Origin: DATAPD01 sp036265385
GTDB taxonomy: Bacteria; Acidobacteriota; Terriglobia; Terriglobales; Acidobacteriaceae
NCBI GenBank assembly: GCA_036265385.1
Contig: DATAPD010000055.1
Location: 186,001 to 250,000, forward strand
Reading direction: 5' to 3'
Length of the DNA stretch: 64,000 nt
Under the pieces are notes generated by a model. The model made no database searches, was not told the origin of the DNA, and worked only from the letters and a program-made list of their open reading frames with translations. Made by a program: the position numbers and the translations under genes. Shown here piece by piece: positions 49,439 to 58,583 of the stretch; the first letter of the stretch is position 1, and every line of letters begins with the position of its first letter.

Positions 49439-50446
49439 TCAGCGAGGGATGCGAACGATCAAGCCTTTCGGGCCGACGGCGTAGGCGGTTCCATCGGGAG
49501 GGAGGCTCACGGCATTGAGATTCGCGTTCCAAAAGTGAAGTAAACGAGTTGAGGTCGGCGAGTCGGCCGTAACAAGAGCCGCGCCGGCAGTGCCGACCAG
49601 CAGCAGACCGCCCGGGCGATAGGCTGCCGCGGAGTAATACGCCTGAGGCGCCAGGGACGAAAGCGTCCAGGTCTCTCCGCCGTCTTCGGTAAAAGCCAGA
49701 TTGTGGCCGCTCTGTTTCGGCTTCTGATAGTCGCCGCCCGCGATAACGCCGTGCTTCGCGTCGCGAAAGGCAATCGAGAAGATCCCGGTGGAATCGAGAC
49801 CGTGAGTGAGTGCCGTGTCCGAAACCTGCCAGCTTTCACCGCGATCCGTGGAGCGATAGACGCGGGCGATCTTGCCTCCGGTGGCGAACCAGACATTCGA
49901 TTGTCCTTGGACCGCGATGCAAGAACCGCTGGCGGCGAAAGCGCCTTCCCCCTCGAGAGATGTGGGCAGTTTGTTGGTCGGAAGCTGGTGCCAGTGTTCG
50001 CCGTCGTCGGTGGAAAATAGCTGAAATTCGCCGTCGATGGAATCGCCGAGCGCGATGCCGTGAGTTTCATCCCAGAAGGCCATGCAGTCGTAGAAGCCGC
50101 GAGGATCTTCGTTTTTGAGTTGCAGAGTCCAGTGGGAACCGCCGTCGTTGGTTTTGTAAATGCGGGAGACGGCGCCAGGTCCGGCGGAGAGTAGATACGC
50201 GACGTTCTCGTTGAAGGCTTCAACGTCGCGGAAGTCGAGCTGCTCCGCGCCGGGAACGCGGGAGACAGTCCAGGTTTGTCCGGCGTCGGTGGTGCGGAGG
50301 TAAGTGCCTCCGGTGCCGCTGGCCCAAACGACTGTGTTGGAGGGTGCGCTTACTCCGCGAAGGTTCGCAGTCGTGTGGGTGCCCAAGGGCGTGAGGTTTT
50401 GAGCGCCGGCGATGATGGCCAGCAAGAGAACGACTGCGACACGCAT
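49439..50446 (-). CDS. Secreted Asp-box (BNR/Ycf48-like) beta-propeller, 335 aa
   Basis: Signal peptide about 1-16 (MRVAVVLLLAIIAGAQ). Several Asp-box repeats: LRTTDAGQTWTVSR, YKTNDGGSHWTLQ, FSTDDGEHWHQLP, YRSTDRGESWQVSD and FTEDGGETWTLSS, spaced for a beta-propeller like sialidases and the photosystem assembly factor Ycf48. Without catalytic sialidase residues seen, a binding or assembly role is more likely. ATG at 50446, with no strong ribosome-binding site. Follows the M13 peptidase gene on the same strand after a hairpin. Confidence 0.82.
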   Translation of the reverse strand: MRVAVVLLLAIIAGAQNLTPLGTHTTANLRGVSAPSNTVVWASGTGGTYLRTTDAGQTWTVSRVPGAEQLDFRDVEAFNENVAYLLSAGPGAVSRIYKTNDGGSHWTLQLKNEDPRGFYDCMAFWDETHGIALGDSIDGEFQLFSTDDGEHWHQLPTNKLPTSLEGEGAFAASGSCIAVQGQSNVWFATGGKIARVYRSTDRGESWQVSDTALTHGLDSTGIFSIAFRDAKHGVIAGGDYQKPKQSGHNLAFTEDGGETWTLSSLAPQAYYSAAAYRPGGLLLVGTAGAALVTADSPTSTRLLHFWNANLNAVSLPPDGTAYAVGPKGLIVRIPR

Positions 50447-50469
50447 GAGATGAGTTTAGCGTAGGGGGA

Positions 50470-50492
50470 GAGGCAGCCGACGGGGCTGCCTC
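50470..50492. terminator. Hairpin between the M13 peptidase and propeller genes
   Basis: GAGGCAGCC (50470-50478) pairs perfectly with GGCTGCCTC (50484-50492) around GACGG. There is no T-run on either strand, so it could be an mRNA stability or weak termination element. A second G+C-rich stem, GGGCG-GGGA-CGCCC, lies at about 50540-50553. Confidence 0.4.
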
Positions 50493-50578
50493 ACGAGAGT
50501 TGAGAACGTGTCTCCAGCAAGGGAACGATGGGGGTAGACGGGCGGGGACGCCCGACCTCCATCATCTAATCGAAGACT

Positions 50579-52681
50579 TCACCAGACACGGCATGCATTT
50601 TCGCGGGCCATGGGAGCGCCTGCTTTGCATCCGAAGGCTTGCCGGAACTCGAGCGTGTTTGAAATCGGGTTGTTCACGCGATATCGCGGCAACGAGTGCG
50701 GATCGGTGAGCACGACGGTGCGCGTGAGCTCCGGGCGATAGGTGCCACACCAGGAGTTTGCGAACGACAGGAAGAAGCGCTGGCGGTAAGTCCACCCGTC
50801 GTCGCCTTTGTCGTCGAGAGTCTTTCGATTTCTTTTTAGCTTTTCTTCGAGCGCCATCAGGGCCAGGCGAATGCCTCCGTTGTCGGCGGTGTCCTCGCCG
50901 AGCGTGAGTTCGCCATTCTGTTTCACTCCGGCTTCGGGAACTTCCTGGCTGTACTGGTCGACGATGCACTTACCGCGAGTTTCGTACTGCTTGCCGTCGG
51001 CATCCGTCCACCAATCGCGGAGGTTGCCCTTGTCGTCGAACTTGCGACCCTGGTCGTCGAAGCCGTGGATGATCTCGTGGCCGATCACCATGCCGATCGC
51101 TCCGTAATTCACGGCGTCATCCTTCGATAGTTCGAAGTAAGGCGGCTGGAGAATTCCCGCGGGGAAGTTGATGGTGTTGGTGGGCGGGTCGTTATAAGCA
51201 TTGATGGTAGGAGGCGTCATCGTCCACTCGCGGCGATTGGCCCGCTTGCCGATTTTTGCGAGCTGGCGTCGGAATTCGAAATCCGTGGTGGCATGAACGT
51301 TTTTAAGATAGCTGTCAGGCGTGATCTTCACGGACGAGTAGTCGATCCACTTATCGGGGTAGCCGATTTTCTCGACCATGCCCTGGAGCTTCACCTTGGC
51401 TTGCTGGCGAGTGGCGGAACTCATCCAGTCAAGCGTGTCGATGTCCCGGTCGAGAGCGGTTTCGATGTCATGGACCATCTCGAGCATGCGAGCCTTGCTC
51501 TCGGGAGGAAATGCGCGAGCGACGTACGCTTGCCCAACGGCCTGGCCGAGATCGCGATCTGCCGCAGCAACACAACGACGCCAGCGTGGACGCTGCTGCT
51601 TGGCGCCATTCAGAACGCGAGAGAAGAAGTCCCAGTTCTCATCGACGAAGGCGGTGGGGAGGTGGGGAGCCGAATCGTGAATGGCAAACCAGCGGAGGTA
51701 AGTTTTCCAATCGCTTAGTGGGCGCGTCTTAATTTCATTCTCCAGCGCAGTGAAGTACTTCGGCGAAGTCACGATGTAGTGCTTGGGAGCCGGAGCGCCG
51801 ACAATGCGGAGATACTCGTCCCAATTGAATGAAGGCGTGAGAGCGCGGAGCTGCTGGAGCGACATCTTGTTGTTCTGGCTCTTGGGATCGCGGCGAGTCA
51901 CGTTGTCGACCTGGGCACGGGCGAGTGCAGTTTCAAGCGAAAGTACCGTTTTTGCGTCGGCTGCAGCTTTGGGGGGTTCTTCGTCTGCGAGTTCGAACAT
52001 CTTGGCAATGTGCTTCTCATAGGCGTTGCGGATCTCGACTGATTTCGCATCGGTGTTCAAATAGAAATCGCGGCTGGGCATGCCGAGTCCGGCCTGGTCG
52101 ACAGCAGCGATAACGATGGAAGCGTCGTCGAAGTCGGGTTGTGAACCAAAACCGAACAGGACTGTATCGGTCTGGTTGTCGTCCTGTTGCCACGCGCCCG
52201 GCAGAGTGAGGTGGTGATGCGCGATGAGTTCTGCGAGCTCGGCTTTGTTCTTCATCGCGCTGATCTGGGTGAGTTCAGGTTGCAGGTCGCGCAGGCCTGC
52301 TTTGTTTATGGCATCGGTATTGATGCAGGCTTGCCAGTAATTCCCTAGTTGCCGCTGTTCTGGAGAGCTTTGAGCGCCAGCAGCCGCGCCTTCCAACGTT
52401 TCGCGAAGGATATTTTCGTTCCAGTACTGAAGGCCGCTCCCCGTACTCCACGCGACCTGGTCTGCGGGGATCGGGTTCGCCGAAATCCATTTGCTGCAAG
52501 AGTACTTATAAAAATCAGTGCAGGGGTCGAGATTGCGATCGCTGAGCGTGGGATCAAAGTGTTCGAGTTTCGGAGCAGCGGAGTCCGCCGGAGTTGGGGA
52601 TGAATTGGGATCGGCGGAAAAAGCTGCAATCGCGAGTATCGGAATCGCGAGGAGGACAACCTTCATGCGAAGACGGATCAT
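50579..52681 (-). CDS. pepO: M13-family (neprilysin-like) zinc metallopeptidase
   Basis: 700 residues. Signal peptide about 1-22. Peptidase M13 N-terminal region begins DPCTDFYKYSCSKWISANPIP; catalytic domain has NAYNDPPTNTINFPAGILQPP, the zinc site VIGHEIIHGFDDQGRKFD (HEIIH at 535-539), the third ligand region GEDTADNGG (about 596-604) and the C-terminal NACRVW ending typical of M13. It cuts peptides of up to about 40 residues outside the cytoplasm. Single gene; a 550-bp spacer without genes lies upstream. The gene symbol is by family resemblance. Confidence 0.92.
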   Translation of the reverse strand: MIRLRMKVVLLAIPILAIAAFSADPNSSPTPADSAAPKLEHFDPTLSDRNLDPCTDFYKYSCSKWISANPIPADQVAWSTGSGLQYWNENILRETLEGAAAGAQSSPEQRQLGNYWQACINTDAINKAGLRDLQPELTQISAMKNKAELAELIAHHHLTLPGAWQQDDNQTDTVLFGFGSQPDFDDASIVIAAVDQAGLGMPSRDFYLNTDAKSVEIRNAYEKHIAKMFELADEEPPKAAADAKTVLSLETALARAQVDNVTRRDPKSQNNKMSLQQLRALTPSFNWDEYLRIVGAPAPKHYIVTSPKYFTALENEIKTRPLSDWKTYLRWFAIHDSAPHLPTAFVDENWDFFSRVLNGAKQQRPRWRRCVAAADRDLGQAVGQAYVARAFPPESKARMLEMVHDIETALDRDIDTLDWMSSATRQQAKVKLQGMVEKIGYPDKWIDYSSVKITPDSYLKNVHATTDFEFRRQLAKIGKRANRREWTMTPPTINAYNDPPTNTINFPAGILQPPYFELSKDDAVNYGAIGMVIGHEIIHGFDDQGRKFDDKGNLRDWWTDADGKQYETRGKCIVDQYSQEVPEAGVKQNGELTLGEDTADNGGIRLALMALEEKLKRNRKTLDDKGDDGWTYRQRFFLSFANSWCGTYRPELTRTVVLTDPHSLPRYRVNNPISNTLEFRQAFGCKAGAPMARENACRVW

Positions 52682-53233
52682 TGGAATAACACCTCGTCAG
52701 ATTGCGAGTGATGTGTGCCCTTGAACATGGCAGGTGCGTTTTGTTGCGGTTTGTGGGAAGAATCCGCGGCATTAGACGGAGCAATCTATGCAAGGTCAAC
52801 TCACGCGTGCCCTGATAAGACAACAGAGTGCGAGCGGACATCCCGCCATCTGATACTTCCGTAATACTCAGAAGGGCATACAAGCCATCCAGTAGGTGTT
52901 TTCCTGTAGCGGCAGTTACGTTTCTGGATGGTAGAATCCGACCAGGTTATCCGCAAACTTAAGGGCGGCTCGAAGATGTTCAAGGAGCCGTGCAACTTAT
53001 TCGGCGGGCGCGACTTTCAAAGTCACGCACTTCGCCCTTCGTGCAAAAACGCCCGACTTCTGGCCTGTCGTCGCTCGTTCTTCGCTTCGTCTGGCGGTTT
53101 GTCCGCGTCCTGAAGGAAGACCCTACTCTTCGGGATAGCCGTTCTTTTTGTGTCTTTGGGTACCTCGCGATTTTGGCCGCATTTCGATGTAACAGGCTTG
53201 GGATCACATTCTTCAACGAGGTGGGACTTGCAG
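52682..53233. other. 552-bp spacer without a supported gene
   Basis: Separates the divergent M13 peptidase and otsB genes and should hold both promoters. Small frames (for example 52928-53113 plus, 52801-52995 minus) have no ribosome-binding sites. On the minus strand about 53000-53100 encodes a very basic stretch (GVFARRAKCVTLKVAPAE) that might be a gene remnant or a dispersed sequence; no start codon fits. Confidence 0.55.
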
Positions 53234-54085
53234 GTGTTTCGCGATAAAGCTGGCGAGGGCGCAAAGGTGCGGGCTAAGGGAGCTGAGAGTTCGGAAGAAC
53301 TTGCCTGTTACCGAAACTTCTTCGATCGGCTGAAAACCGCAAACAAGCGCGTGCTGCTGCTCGACTACGACGGCACCTTGGCCCCATTCCGAGTTGATCG
53401 AGATCACGCGTTCCCATATCCGGGTGTGCCTTACCTGGTGAGCAGGATTGCGAATTCCGGAACCAGAGTTGTGTTGATCAGCGGAAGACGCGCAGAGGAA
53501 GTAGCAACTCTGAGCGGTATTCGTCCTCGTCCGGAGATTTGGGGTTGTCACGGCATGGAACGAATTACCGAGGATGGGAGCCACACAACATTTCCGTTAG
53601 AGGAGCGCCAGCTGGCGGGTCTGTATCGAGCCGGATTGTGGCTAGGTCAACAGCAGGGACTCTCGCATGCAGCTGAGTTCAAGCCAGGTTCCGTTGCAGC
53701 GCATTGGAGAGGCGCCCCGGCGACAGAAGTGATCGAGATTCGGAGAAAAATTCTGGCTGGTTGGCAGGACCTCGCAGACGAGTACAAGTTAGAACTCCTC
53801 GATTTCGATGGTGGTGTTGAGATCCGTGTTCCGGGTCATGACAAAGGACAGGCTGTTTCCACCATCTTGCAAGAAACAGGAGATGCCGTGGTCGCATACC
53901 TCGGCGACGATCAAACTGATGAAGATGCATTCCGAGCGTTGGAAAAACTCGGAGAACACGGGTTGAGCGTGCTGGTGCGAACCCACGTCAGGGAAACAGC
54001 CGCTGACATTTGGATCAAACCGCCTGAACAGTTGATCGAGTTCCTGGAAAATTGGCTGTTGGCTAGTGGAGGTAACGAGCGATGA
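53234..54085 (+). CDS. otsB: Trehalose-6-phosphate phosphatase
   Basis: 283 residues from the GTG at 53234, chosen because GAGGTGGG lies about 8 bases upstream; TTG 53228 or GTG 53150 in the same frame are alternatives, and the first 25 residues are not conserved-looking. HAD-type fold: motif I LLLDYDGTLAPF (nucleophile D44, D46), motif II VVLISGRRAEEV, motif IV YLGDDQTDEDAFRAL. Removes phosphate from trehalose 6-phosphate made by OtsA. Its TGA overlaps the ATG of otsA by 4 bases, so the two are coupled. Confidence 0.92.
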   Translation: MFRDKAGEGAKVRAKGAESSEELACYRNFFDRLKTANKRVLLLDYDGTLAPFRVDRDHAFPYPGVPYLVSRIANSGTRVVLISGRRAEEVATLSGIRPRPEIWGCHGMERITEDGSHTTFPLEERQLAGLYRAGLWLGQQQGLSHAAEFKPGSVAAHWRGAPATEVIEIRRKILAGWQDLADEYKLELLDFDGGVEIRVPGHDKGQAVSTILQETGDAVVAYLGDDQTDEDAFRALEKLGEHGLSVLVRTHVRETAADIWIKPPEQLIEFLENWLLASGGNER

Positions 54086-55650
54086 CAAAGCTGATCAACG
54101 TATCGAACCGACTTCCAATATCGATTGAAAAGGACGGAGATGCGCTAAAAGTTTTGCGCGCCTCCGGCGGGTTAGCCACGGCTGTCGAGGCCATGTGGCG
54201 CGGACGCGCTGGTACGTGGATTGGTTGGGCCGGCGTCGAGGACGACGGCCGCATGACAGAAGTGTTGGACAAGATGTCGCAAGACCGCCATTACCACATG
54301 CGGAGTGTTCTGTTGTCCGCAGAAGAAGTTGCCAAGTTTTACTGTGGGTTCGCCAACGAGATTATCTGGCCGCTGTTCCACGATCTGCCCGCACCGTGCA
54401 ATTTCGATCCCGCGTATTGGGAAGCTTACCAGGGGGTCAATGCGAAGTTTGCGCAATCCGTCATCGATGAAGCACATGCTGGTGATGTGATTTGGGTGCA
54501 TGACTACCACCTCATGCTCGTAGCACAGAGCGCGCGGCAGAAGGGGATGCACAACCGAATGGGATTCTTTCTACACATTCCATTTCCTGCCCCAGATGTT
54601 TTCGAAAAATTGCCATGGCGTGAAGCCGTACTGCGTGGATTGCTCGAATATGACGTCATCGGTTTCCAAACCGATCGCGACCGCAATAACTTCTCGCGTT
54701 GCCTGGAGAAGCTGTTGCCCGAAGTACGAGTGGAGGGGCGAGCCTGGCAACAGGTGATCTGGAACCACGGACGGCCCGTCCTCGCAGGAACTTTTCCGAT
54801 CAGCATCGATTTCAACGAATTTGCCGGACCGGCGGAGCGGCCGGAAGTCGCTGCCAGAGCGGCGAATATCCGAAACAGCGTGCCGGGCAAGTGGTTGGTC
54901 CTCGGCGTCGACCGACTGGATTACACGAAAGGTATTCCGGAGAGACTTCGCGCTTTCCGGTTGCTGCTCGAGAAAAACCGAGATCTGCGTCACCAAATCA
55001 CGCTCGTGCAGGTGGTAGTGCCGAGCCGATCGGACATTCCCAAGTACAAAGATCTGAAACAGGAAATTGAACGGCTGGTCAGCGATATCAATGGAGCATT
55101 CACGGAGCCTGGTTGGGTGCCGATCCATTACATCCATCGCGGATTGGACCGGGAAGAATTGATCGCGTTCTACCGGGCCGCGGATATCGCTCTGATTACC
55201 TCTTTAAAGGACGGCATGAATCTTGTTGCCAAGGAGTACTGCGCATCGCACGTGGATGAGCGAGGCGTGCTGGTGTTGAGCGAATTCGCCGGTGCAGGCC
55301 CCGAGTTGCGGGAAGGCGCGTTGTTAGTCAACCCGAACGACTTCAACCAGGTGGCGAACGCCTTGGTGCAAGCTTGCGCGATGAGTACAGGAGAAAAGCA
55401 ACGGCGCATGAAGGCGATGCGGGCCGTGGTGCGTTACCACAACGTGGAGCGGTGGGCTGCGTCGTTTCTTGACACATTGAAACCGCATAGCGAACTGCTC
55501 GCGGCAGTGGTTTCGACGGCGAAAGCCGTCGCGGAGCCGAAAAATCCATTCCGGTTGCTATGGGACACCGGGCGCTTCCTGCTGGGCCGCAAAAATGCCG
55601 GGCTGCGGGAGTCTAATCCAAGTGCGTTGCGTGGCCGGACGGTGCGATAA
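54082..55650 (+). CDS. otsA: Alpha,alpha-trehalose-phosphate synthase (UDP-forming)
   Basis: 522 residues. GT20 glycosyltransferase joining UDP-glucose and glucose 6-phosphate. Family blocks: SNRLPISIEKDGD and ASGGLATAVEAMW near the N-terminus, VIWVHDYHLMLVAQ, FFLHIPFPAPDVFEKLPWREA, YDVIGFQTDRDRNNF, LGVDRLDYTKGIPERLRAF, ALITSLKDGMNLVAKEYCA and VLSEFAGAGPELREGALLVNP. The C-terminal 45 residues (EPKNPFRLLWDTGRFLLGRKN) extend past the usual end. Trehalose protects against drying and osmotic stress in soil bacteria. Coupled to otsB by a 4-bp overlap. Confidence 0.95.
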   Translation: MTKLINVSNRLPISIEKDGDALKVLRASGGLATAVEAMWRGRAGTWIGWAGVEDDGRMTEVLDKMSQDRHYHMRSVLLSAEEVAKFYCGFANEIIWPLFHDLPAPCNFDPAYWEAYQGVNAKFAQSVIDEAHAGDVIWVHDYHLMLVAQSARQKGMHNRMGFFLHIPFPAPDVFEKLPWREAVLRGLLEYDVIGFQTDRDRNNFSRCLEKLLPEVRVEGRAWQQVIWNHGRPVLAGTFPISIDFNEFAGPAERPEVAARAANIRNSVPGKWLVLGVDRLDYTKGIPERLRAFRLLLEKNRDLRHQITLVQVVVPSRSDIPKYKDLKQEIERLVSDINGAFTEPGWVPIHYIHRGLDREELIAFYRAADIALITSLKDGMNLVAKEYCASHVDERGVLVLSEFAGAGPELREGALLVNPNDFNQVANALVQACAMSTGEKQRRMKAMRAVVRYHNVERWAASFLDTLKPHSELLAAVVSTAKAVAEPKNPFRLLWDTGRFLLGRKNAGLRESNPSALRGRTVR

Positions 55651-55948
55651 GAACGGTGCCAGAGCCGTGCTGATCCATAGTTGCGGTAACGCTCCTAGGT
55701 AAGAATCGGACGGGGCCCCACCAAGCCTAGATCCCTCGCAAATCATTCATAGGTTTACAAATCTATTGGTGCATCCCCTCGCAGGGTATGCCTTCGCGCG
55801 CGCTCGTTTTGGATCACAGGCTTGGCCGCTTGGGGAAACCGGCACACCTCTGAATGCCTCCCTACACTTTCATATCGCGATAGGACGCCGATAGAGTTAT
55901 CTTATGGGGCTGTCCTATTCGTCCCAGTTCATAGTAGGGAGTTCGATC

Positions 55949-56452
55949 ATGCGTCCATTCTTCGTCTTACTTCTGTTGTCGTGGTACGCGGCAATACCTG
56001 TCGCGATGTTTGCGCAAGATGGTGATTCACAAGAGTCGGCACAGTGCACGTTCGATGATGGCAAGCAGATGATCGTGCGCTACAACAGTTTAAAGATTGG
56101 AAAGAACGATAACCCGCCGTATGGAAAAACGTGGTCACCGGGCGGAGCTGCGATGACTTTGTTCACGGAGGCTGAAGTCACGCTAGGCGGCAAGACTGTG
56201 CCCACCGGTGGATACACCATGTACCTGGTGCCAGGAAAAAAAGACTGGGCCTTGATCGTGAGCAAGAACACGTCTGCGAGCGCGGCATACAGCGAGTCGC
56301 AAGACCTGGCACGAGGCACGATGGAAAGCGGGATGATGCCGGAAGCCGAAAAGGAATTCAAAGCGTTCTTCGGACACCTGGGACCGAAGACTTGCGAGTT
56401 CAATGTTTCGTTCGGGAAAGTGCGTGCCTGGACAGAGTTCAAGGAGAAATGA
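55949..56452 (+). CDS. DUF2911-family secreted protein
   Basis: 167 residues from the ATG at 55949, with GGGAG upstream; the longer frame from 55904 is less likely. Signal peptide about 1-22 (ending PVAMFAQD). DUF2911 body: GKTWSPGGAAMTLFTEAEVTLGGKTVPTGGYTMYLVPGKKDWALIVSKN, quoted in parts, with the conserved PTGGYTMYLVPG. These proteins are common in Bacteroidetes and acidobacteria; function unknown. Monocistronic, with a terminator 38 bases after the stop. The 298-bp stretch upstream (55651-55948) has no gene. Confidence 0.85.
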   Translation: MRPFFVLLLLSWYAAIPVAMFAQDGDSQESAQCTFDDGKQMIVRYNSLKIGKNDNPPYGKTWSPGGAAMTLFTEAEVTLGGKTVPTGGYTMYLVPGKKDWALIVSKNTSASAAYSESQDLARGTMESGMMPEAEKEFKAFFGHLGPKTCEFNVSFGKVRAWTEFKEK

Positions 56453-56489
56453 TCGTTCGAGTTTGAAGAAACCAAATGCGAGGTAGGAA

Positions 56490-56518
56490 GAGGCCGGGTC
56501 AACCGGCCTCTCTTATTT
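56490..56518 (+). terminator. Terminator of the DUF2911 gene
   Basis: Stem GAGGCCGG/CCGGCCTC (56490-56497 and 56503-56510), loop GTCAA, followed by TCTTATTT. It could also serve the minus-strand miniprotein at 56566. Confidence 0.75.
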
Positions 56519-56565
56519 GGAGGCAATGGAGAGGAAGTAGCGGCAGAGATAGCTAAGGAGAAATC

Positions 56566-56676
56566 CTAATGGAATATCAGCAGCGCAATGAGTGCACCGA
56601 CGCAGACTCCGAGCACCAAAACCGAGAGCCGGTCACTCGACTGGAGTGCTTTCCAGGACTCTTGCGGGCTGACCAT
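56566..56676 (-). CDS. 36-residue membrane miniprotein
   Basis: ATG at 56676; polar start MVSPQESWKALQSSDRLS, then one hydrophobic helix (VLVLGVCVGALIALLIF) ending two residues before the stop. No good ribosome-binding site, so tentative, but the composition is that of a single-pass miniprotein and the larger frames over it (56569-56817 plus, 56633-57082 minus) look like shadows. The gap 56677-56906 holds nothing else. Confidence 0.4.
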   Translation of the reverse strand: MVSPQESWKALQSSDRLSVLVLGVCVGALIALLIFH

Positions 56677-56906
56677 GGAAGCAGTGTGACGGATCGAGGT
56701 CTCTGCTGGAATAGCCCGGCGGAGCCAGCGAGTGGCTCCAGAGTTGAATTACGAACGAGTTACTCCAGTAACCTTGCTGGAAGGCTGTGTGCTGGTCTGT
56801 TGAAAACACTAGGGTGACGGAATTCCCGAGTCGGCGATGTGGGGATGGACGCGGACTTTGGTAATCTCCGCGCGGCTGTGAGGGGCGTGCGATAGTGTGG
56901 GGACGC

Positions 56907-57245
56907 ATGTCAGATTCGGCCGCAGTTCGTGCAGACCAAAGATCCTCCCGCGTGAAATTGGGAGGAGCGATTCTCGCTGTCGTGGTGCTGGAAAATGGGC
57001 GGCAGTTGCGCGCCAAAATGCACCAACTCTCCGGCAATGGCGGCGTCGTGCACCTGGATACTCCAATCGACGAAGGAATCAAGGTCGAACTGGTATTTCA
57101 TGTGGGCGATACTAGCTTCCGCACTCCCGCGGAAATGCTGTTTCCGATGTGGGCCACGCAGGGCTGCCTGCAGCCGTTCCGATTTGTCGAGTTGTCCGAG
57201 CTGGAACGCGGACAGCTGACGCAGGAACTGGACACGATGCTGTAG
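56907..57245 (+). CDS. PilZ-domain protein, 112 aa
   Basis: Single PilZ-like domain: RSSRVKLGGAILAVVVLENGRQ (the RxxxR-like region about 11-15), then HQLSGNGGVVHLDTPIDEGIKVELVFHV in the place of the (D/N)xSxxG motif (SGNGG), and a C-terminal strand with PFRFVELSELERGQLTQEL. PilZ proteins sense cyclic di-GMP; here the motif is imperfect, so c-di-GMP binding is uncertain. The ATG at 56907 is preferred over a GTG at 56895. Single gene. Confidence 0.75.
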   Translation: MSDSAAVRADQRSSRVKLGGAILAVVVLENGRQLRAKMHQLSGNGGVVHLDTPIDEGIKVELVFHVGDTSFRTPAEMLFPMWATQGCLQPFRFVELSELERGQLTQELDTML

Positions 57246-57312
57246 GAGCAGGTCTCGGTTCTGAAAAAAATTATATTGATTACAACGAGGAGTTACCGCT
57301 GCGTTTGTTCAA

Positions 57313-57672
57313 TCAGAGGCATGTCCCACTCCTCCGGATATGGATTTCACGCAGCTTGTCGACTGAGGTGAACTCGAAAGCTACATACACGTCCCACGGC
57401 TCGCAAAAAATTCCGCCAGGCTCTTCCGCTATCTTGATCTCGCATGAGTCTCCTTCCCTGCCACCGTGCCGAACTGTCAGGCACATGGCATCGTGAGATC
57501 TAAGGTAGGTTATGACTTGCTCTCGATCTATCCCAACGGCCAAATCTCGCTGATATGGAACCAGTGCCGCGCGGTAGGACGATTCCCTCCGTGCCAGAGC
57601 GTGCTTGGAATAGCCGAACCAACTAATTACCAGCACAAACGCAATAACAGCAAACGCAATGCCTTTTCGCAT
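57313..57672 (-). CDS. Membrane-anchored hypothetical protein, 119 aa
   Basis: One N-terminal hydrophobic helix (about 5-20, IAFAVIAFVLVISWFGYS), then a basic/acidic domain with cysteines in AMCLTVRHGGREGDSCEIK and GGIFCEPWDVYVAFEF. Unrecognised. ATG start, convergent with the PilZ gene and divergent from the DUF4230 gene at 57863 (190-bp spacer with promoters). Probably anchored in the inner membrane facing the periplasm. Confidence 0.65.
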   Translation of the reverse strand: MRKGIAFAVIAFVLVISWFGYSKHALARRESSYRAALVPYQRDLAVGIDREQVITYLRSHDAMCLTVRHGGREGDSCEIKIAEEPGGIFCEPWDVYVAFEFTSVDKLREIHIRRSGTCL

Positions 57673-57862
57673 AAGCGAATCTAGAATCTAGAGTAGCCGG
57701 CGAAACATCGTCAATCATGCGGTTTTGTAACCAACTTGGAATTCCTGCGGATATCGTCCCCGCGCGCCGCATTTCCTTCAAAGCGTGAACCGAGGGTGAG
57801 TCCCGAAACGCGGTGCCTTCGAATGATAGCCTTGAAAGATTTACTCCGAAAGGCAATCTCCA

Positions 57863-58522
57863 ATGACGTTCGAGCTTGAGGGATCCAAGCGAGCACCGGC
57901 TCGGTACTCGGTATGGTTGGGCTGCGCGATCTTCCTGGCGGGTATGGTTGTGGCGGCGGTGGCATTGTTTGCGGTGCTCAAGGGCGCCCAGCACTGGTCC
58001 GATGGTGTTCTTTCCACCTGGCTACGGCGTGCGACGAGTATCGATATGAGCCAGCCCACGGTGGTCGATCGCATCCAGAAAATGCAGCGGCTCGAAACTG
58101 TGGTCTACACCATGGACAAGATTGTGACCGGCAGCAGGCAAAGCGAAATCTTTCCCGATTTTCTTGCCGGCGACCGGCTATTGATGTTGGTGCATGGCGA
58201 AGTAATTGGCGGAATTGATTTCAGCTTGCTGAGGGGTGGTGACGTCCGGGTAGAAAATCGACGGGTGCAAATACATTTACCGAAGGCGGAAGTGCTGGTG
58301 ACAAGGCTCGACAGTAGCAAGACTCGCGTGTATTCGCGGCAAACGGGGTGGTTGGTGCCAACGGATCCCAATCTTGAAACGCAGGTGCGTCAGCAAGCGG
58401 AAAACGAGTTGCGACAGGCTGCTCTGGCCGACGGGATATTGCAGAAAGCGCAGGATAACGCTCGCTCCACGATCACGAGCATGATGGCGAGCATGGGGTT
58501 CGAACAGGTGGAGTTCGAGTGA
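57863..58522 (+). CDS. DUF4230-family membrane-anchored protein, 219 aa
   Basis: One membrane helix (about 16-42) and an extracytoplasmic domain of the DUF4230 type: QPTVVDRIQKMQRLETVVYTMDKIVTGSR, FLAGDRLLMLVHGEVIGGIDFS, RRVQIHLPKAEVLVTRLDSSKTRVYSRQTGW, quoted in parts, and a helical C-terminus (RQQAENELRQAALADGILQKAQDNARSTI). Function unknown; widespread in Firmicutes and acidobacteria. GCAATCTCCA before the ATG is not a clear ribosome-binding site. Confidence 0.8.
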   Translation: MTFELEGSKRAPARYSVWLGCAIFLAGMVVAAVALFAVLKGAQHWSDGVLSTWLRRATSIDMSQPTVVDRIQKMQRLETVVYTMDKIVTGSRQSEIFPDFLAGDRLLMLVHGEVIGGIDFSLLRGGDVRVENRRVQIHLPKAEVLVTRLDSSKTRVYSRQTGWLVPTDPNLETQVRQQAENELRQAALADGILQKAQDNARSTITSMMASMGFEQVEFE

Positions 58523-58583
58523 TAAAGCTCTCGACGCTCAGAATTAATCTTCAGGGATCTTATCTAGTTTTCACCGTAACGCG

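Noticed and set aside
52980..53264. Very basic minus-strand frame before otsB
   Set aside because: No start codon with a ribosome-binding site; could be a remnant or spacer repeat but cannot be supported.
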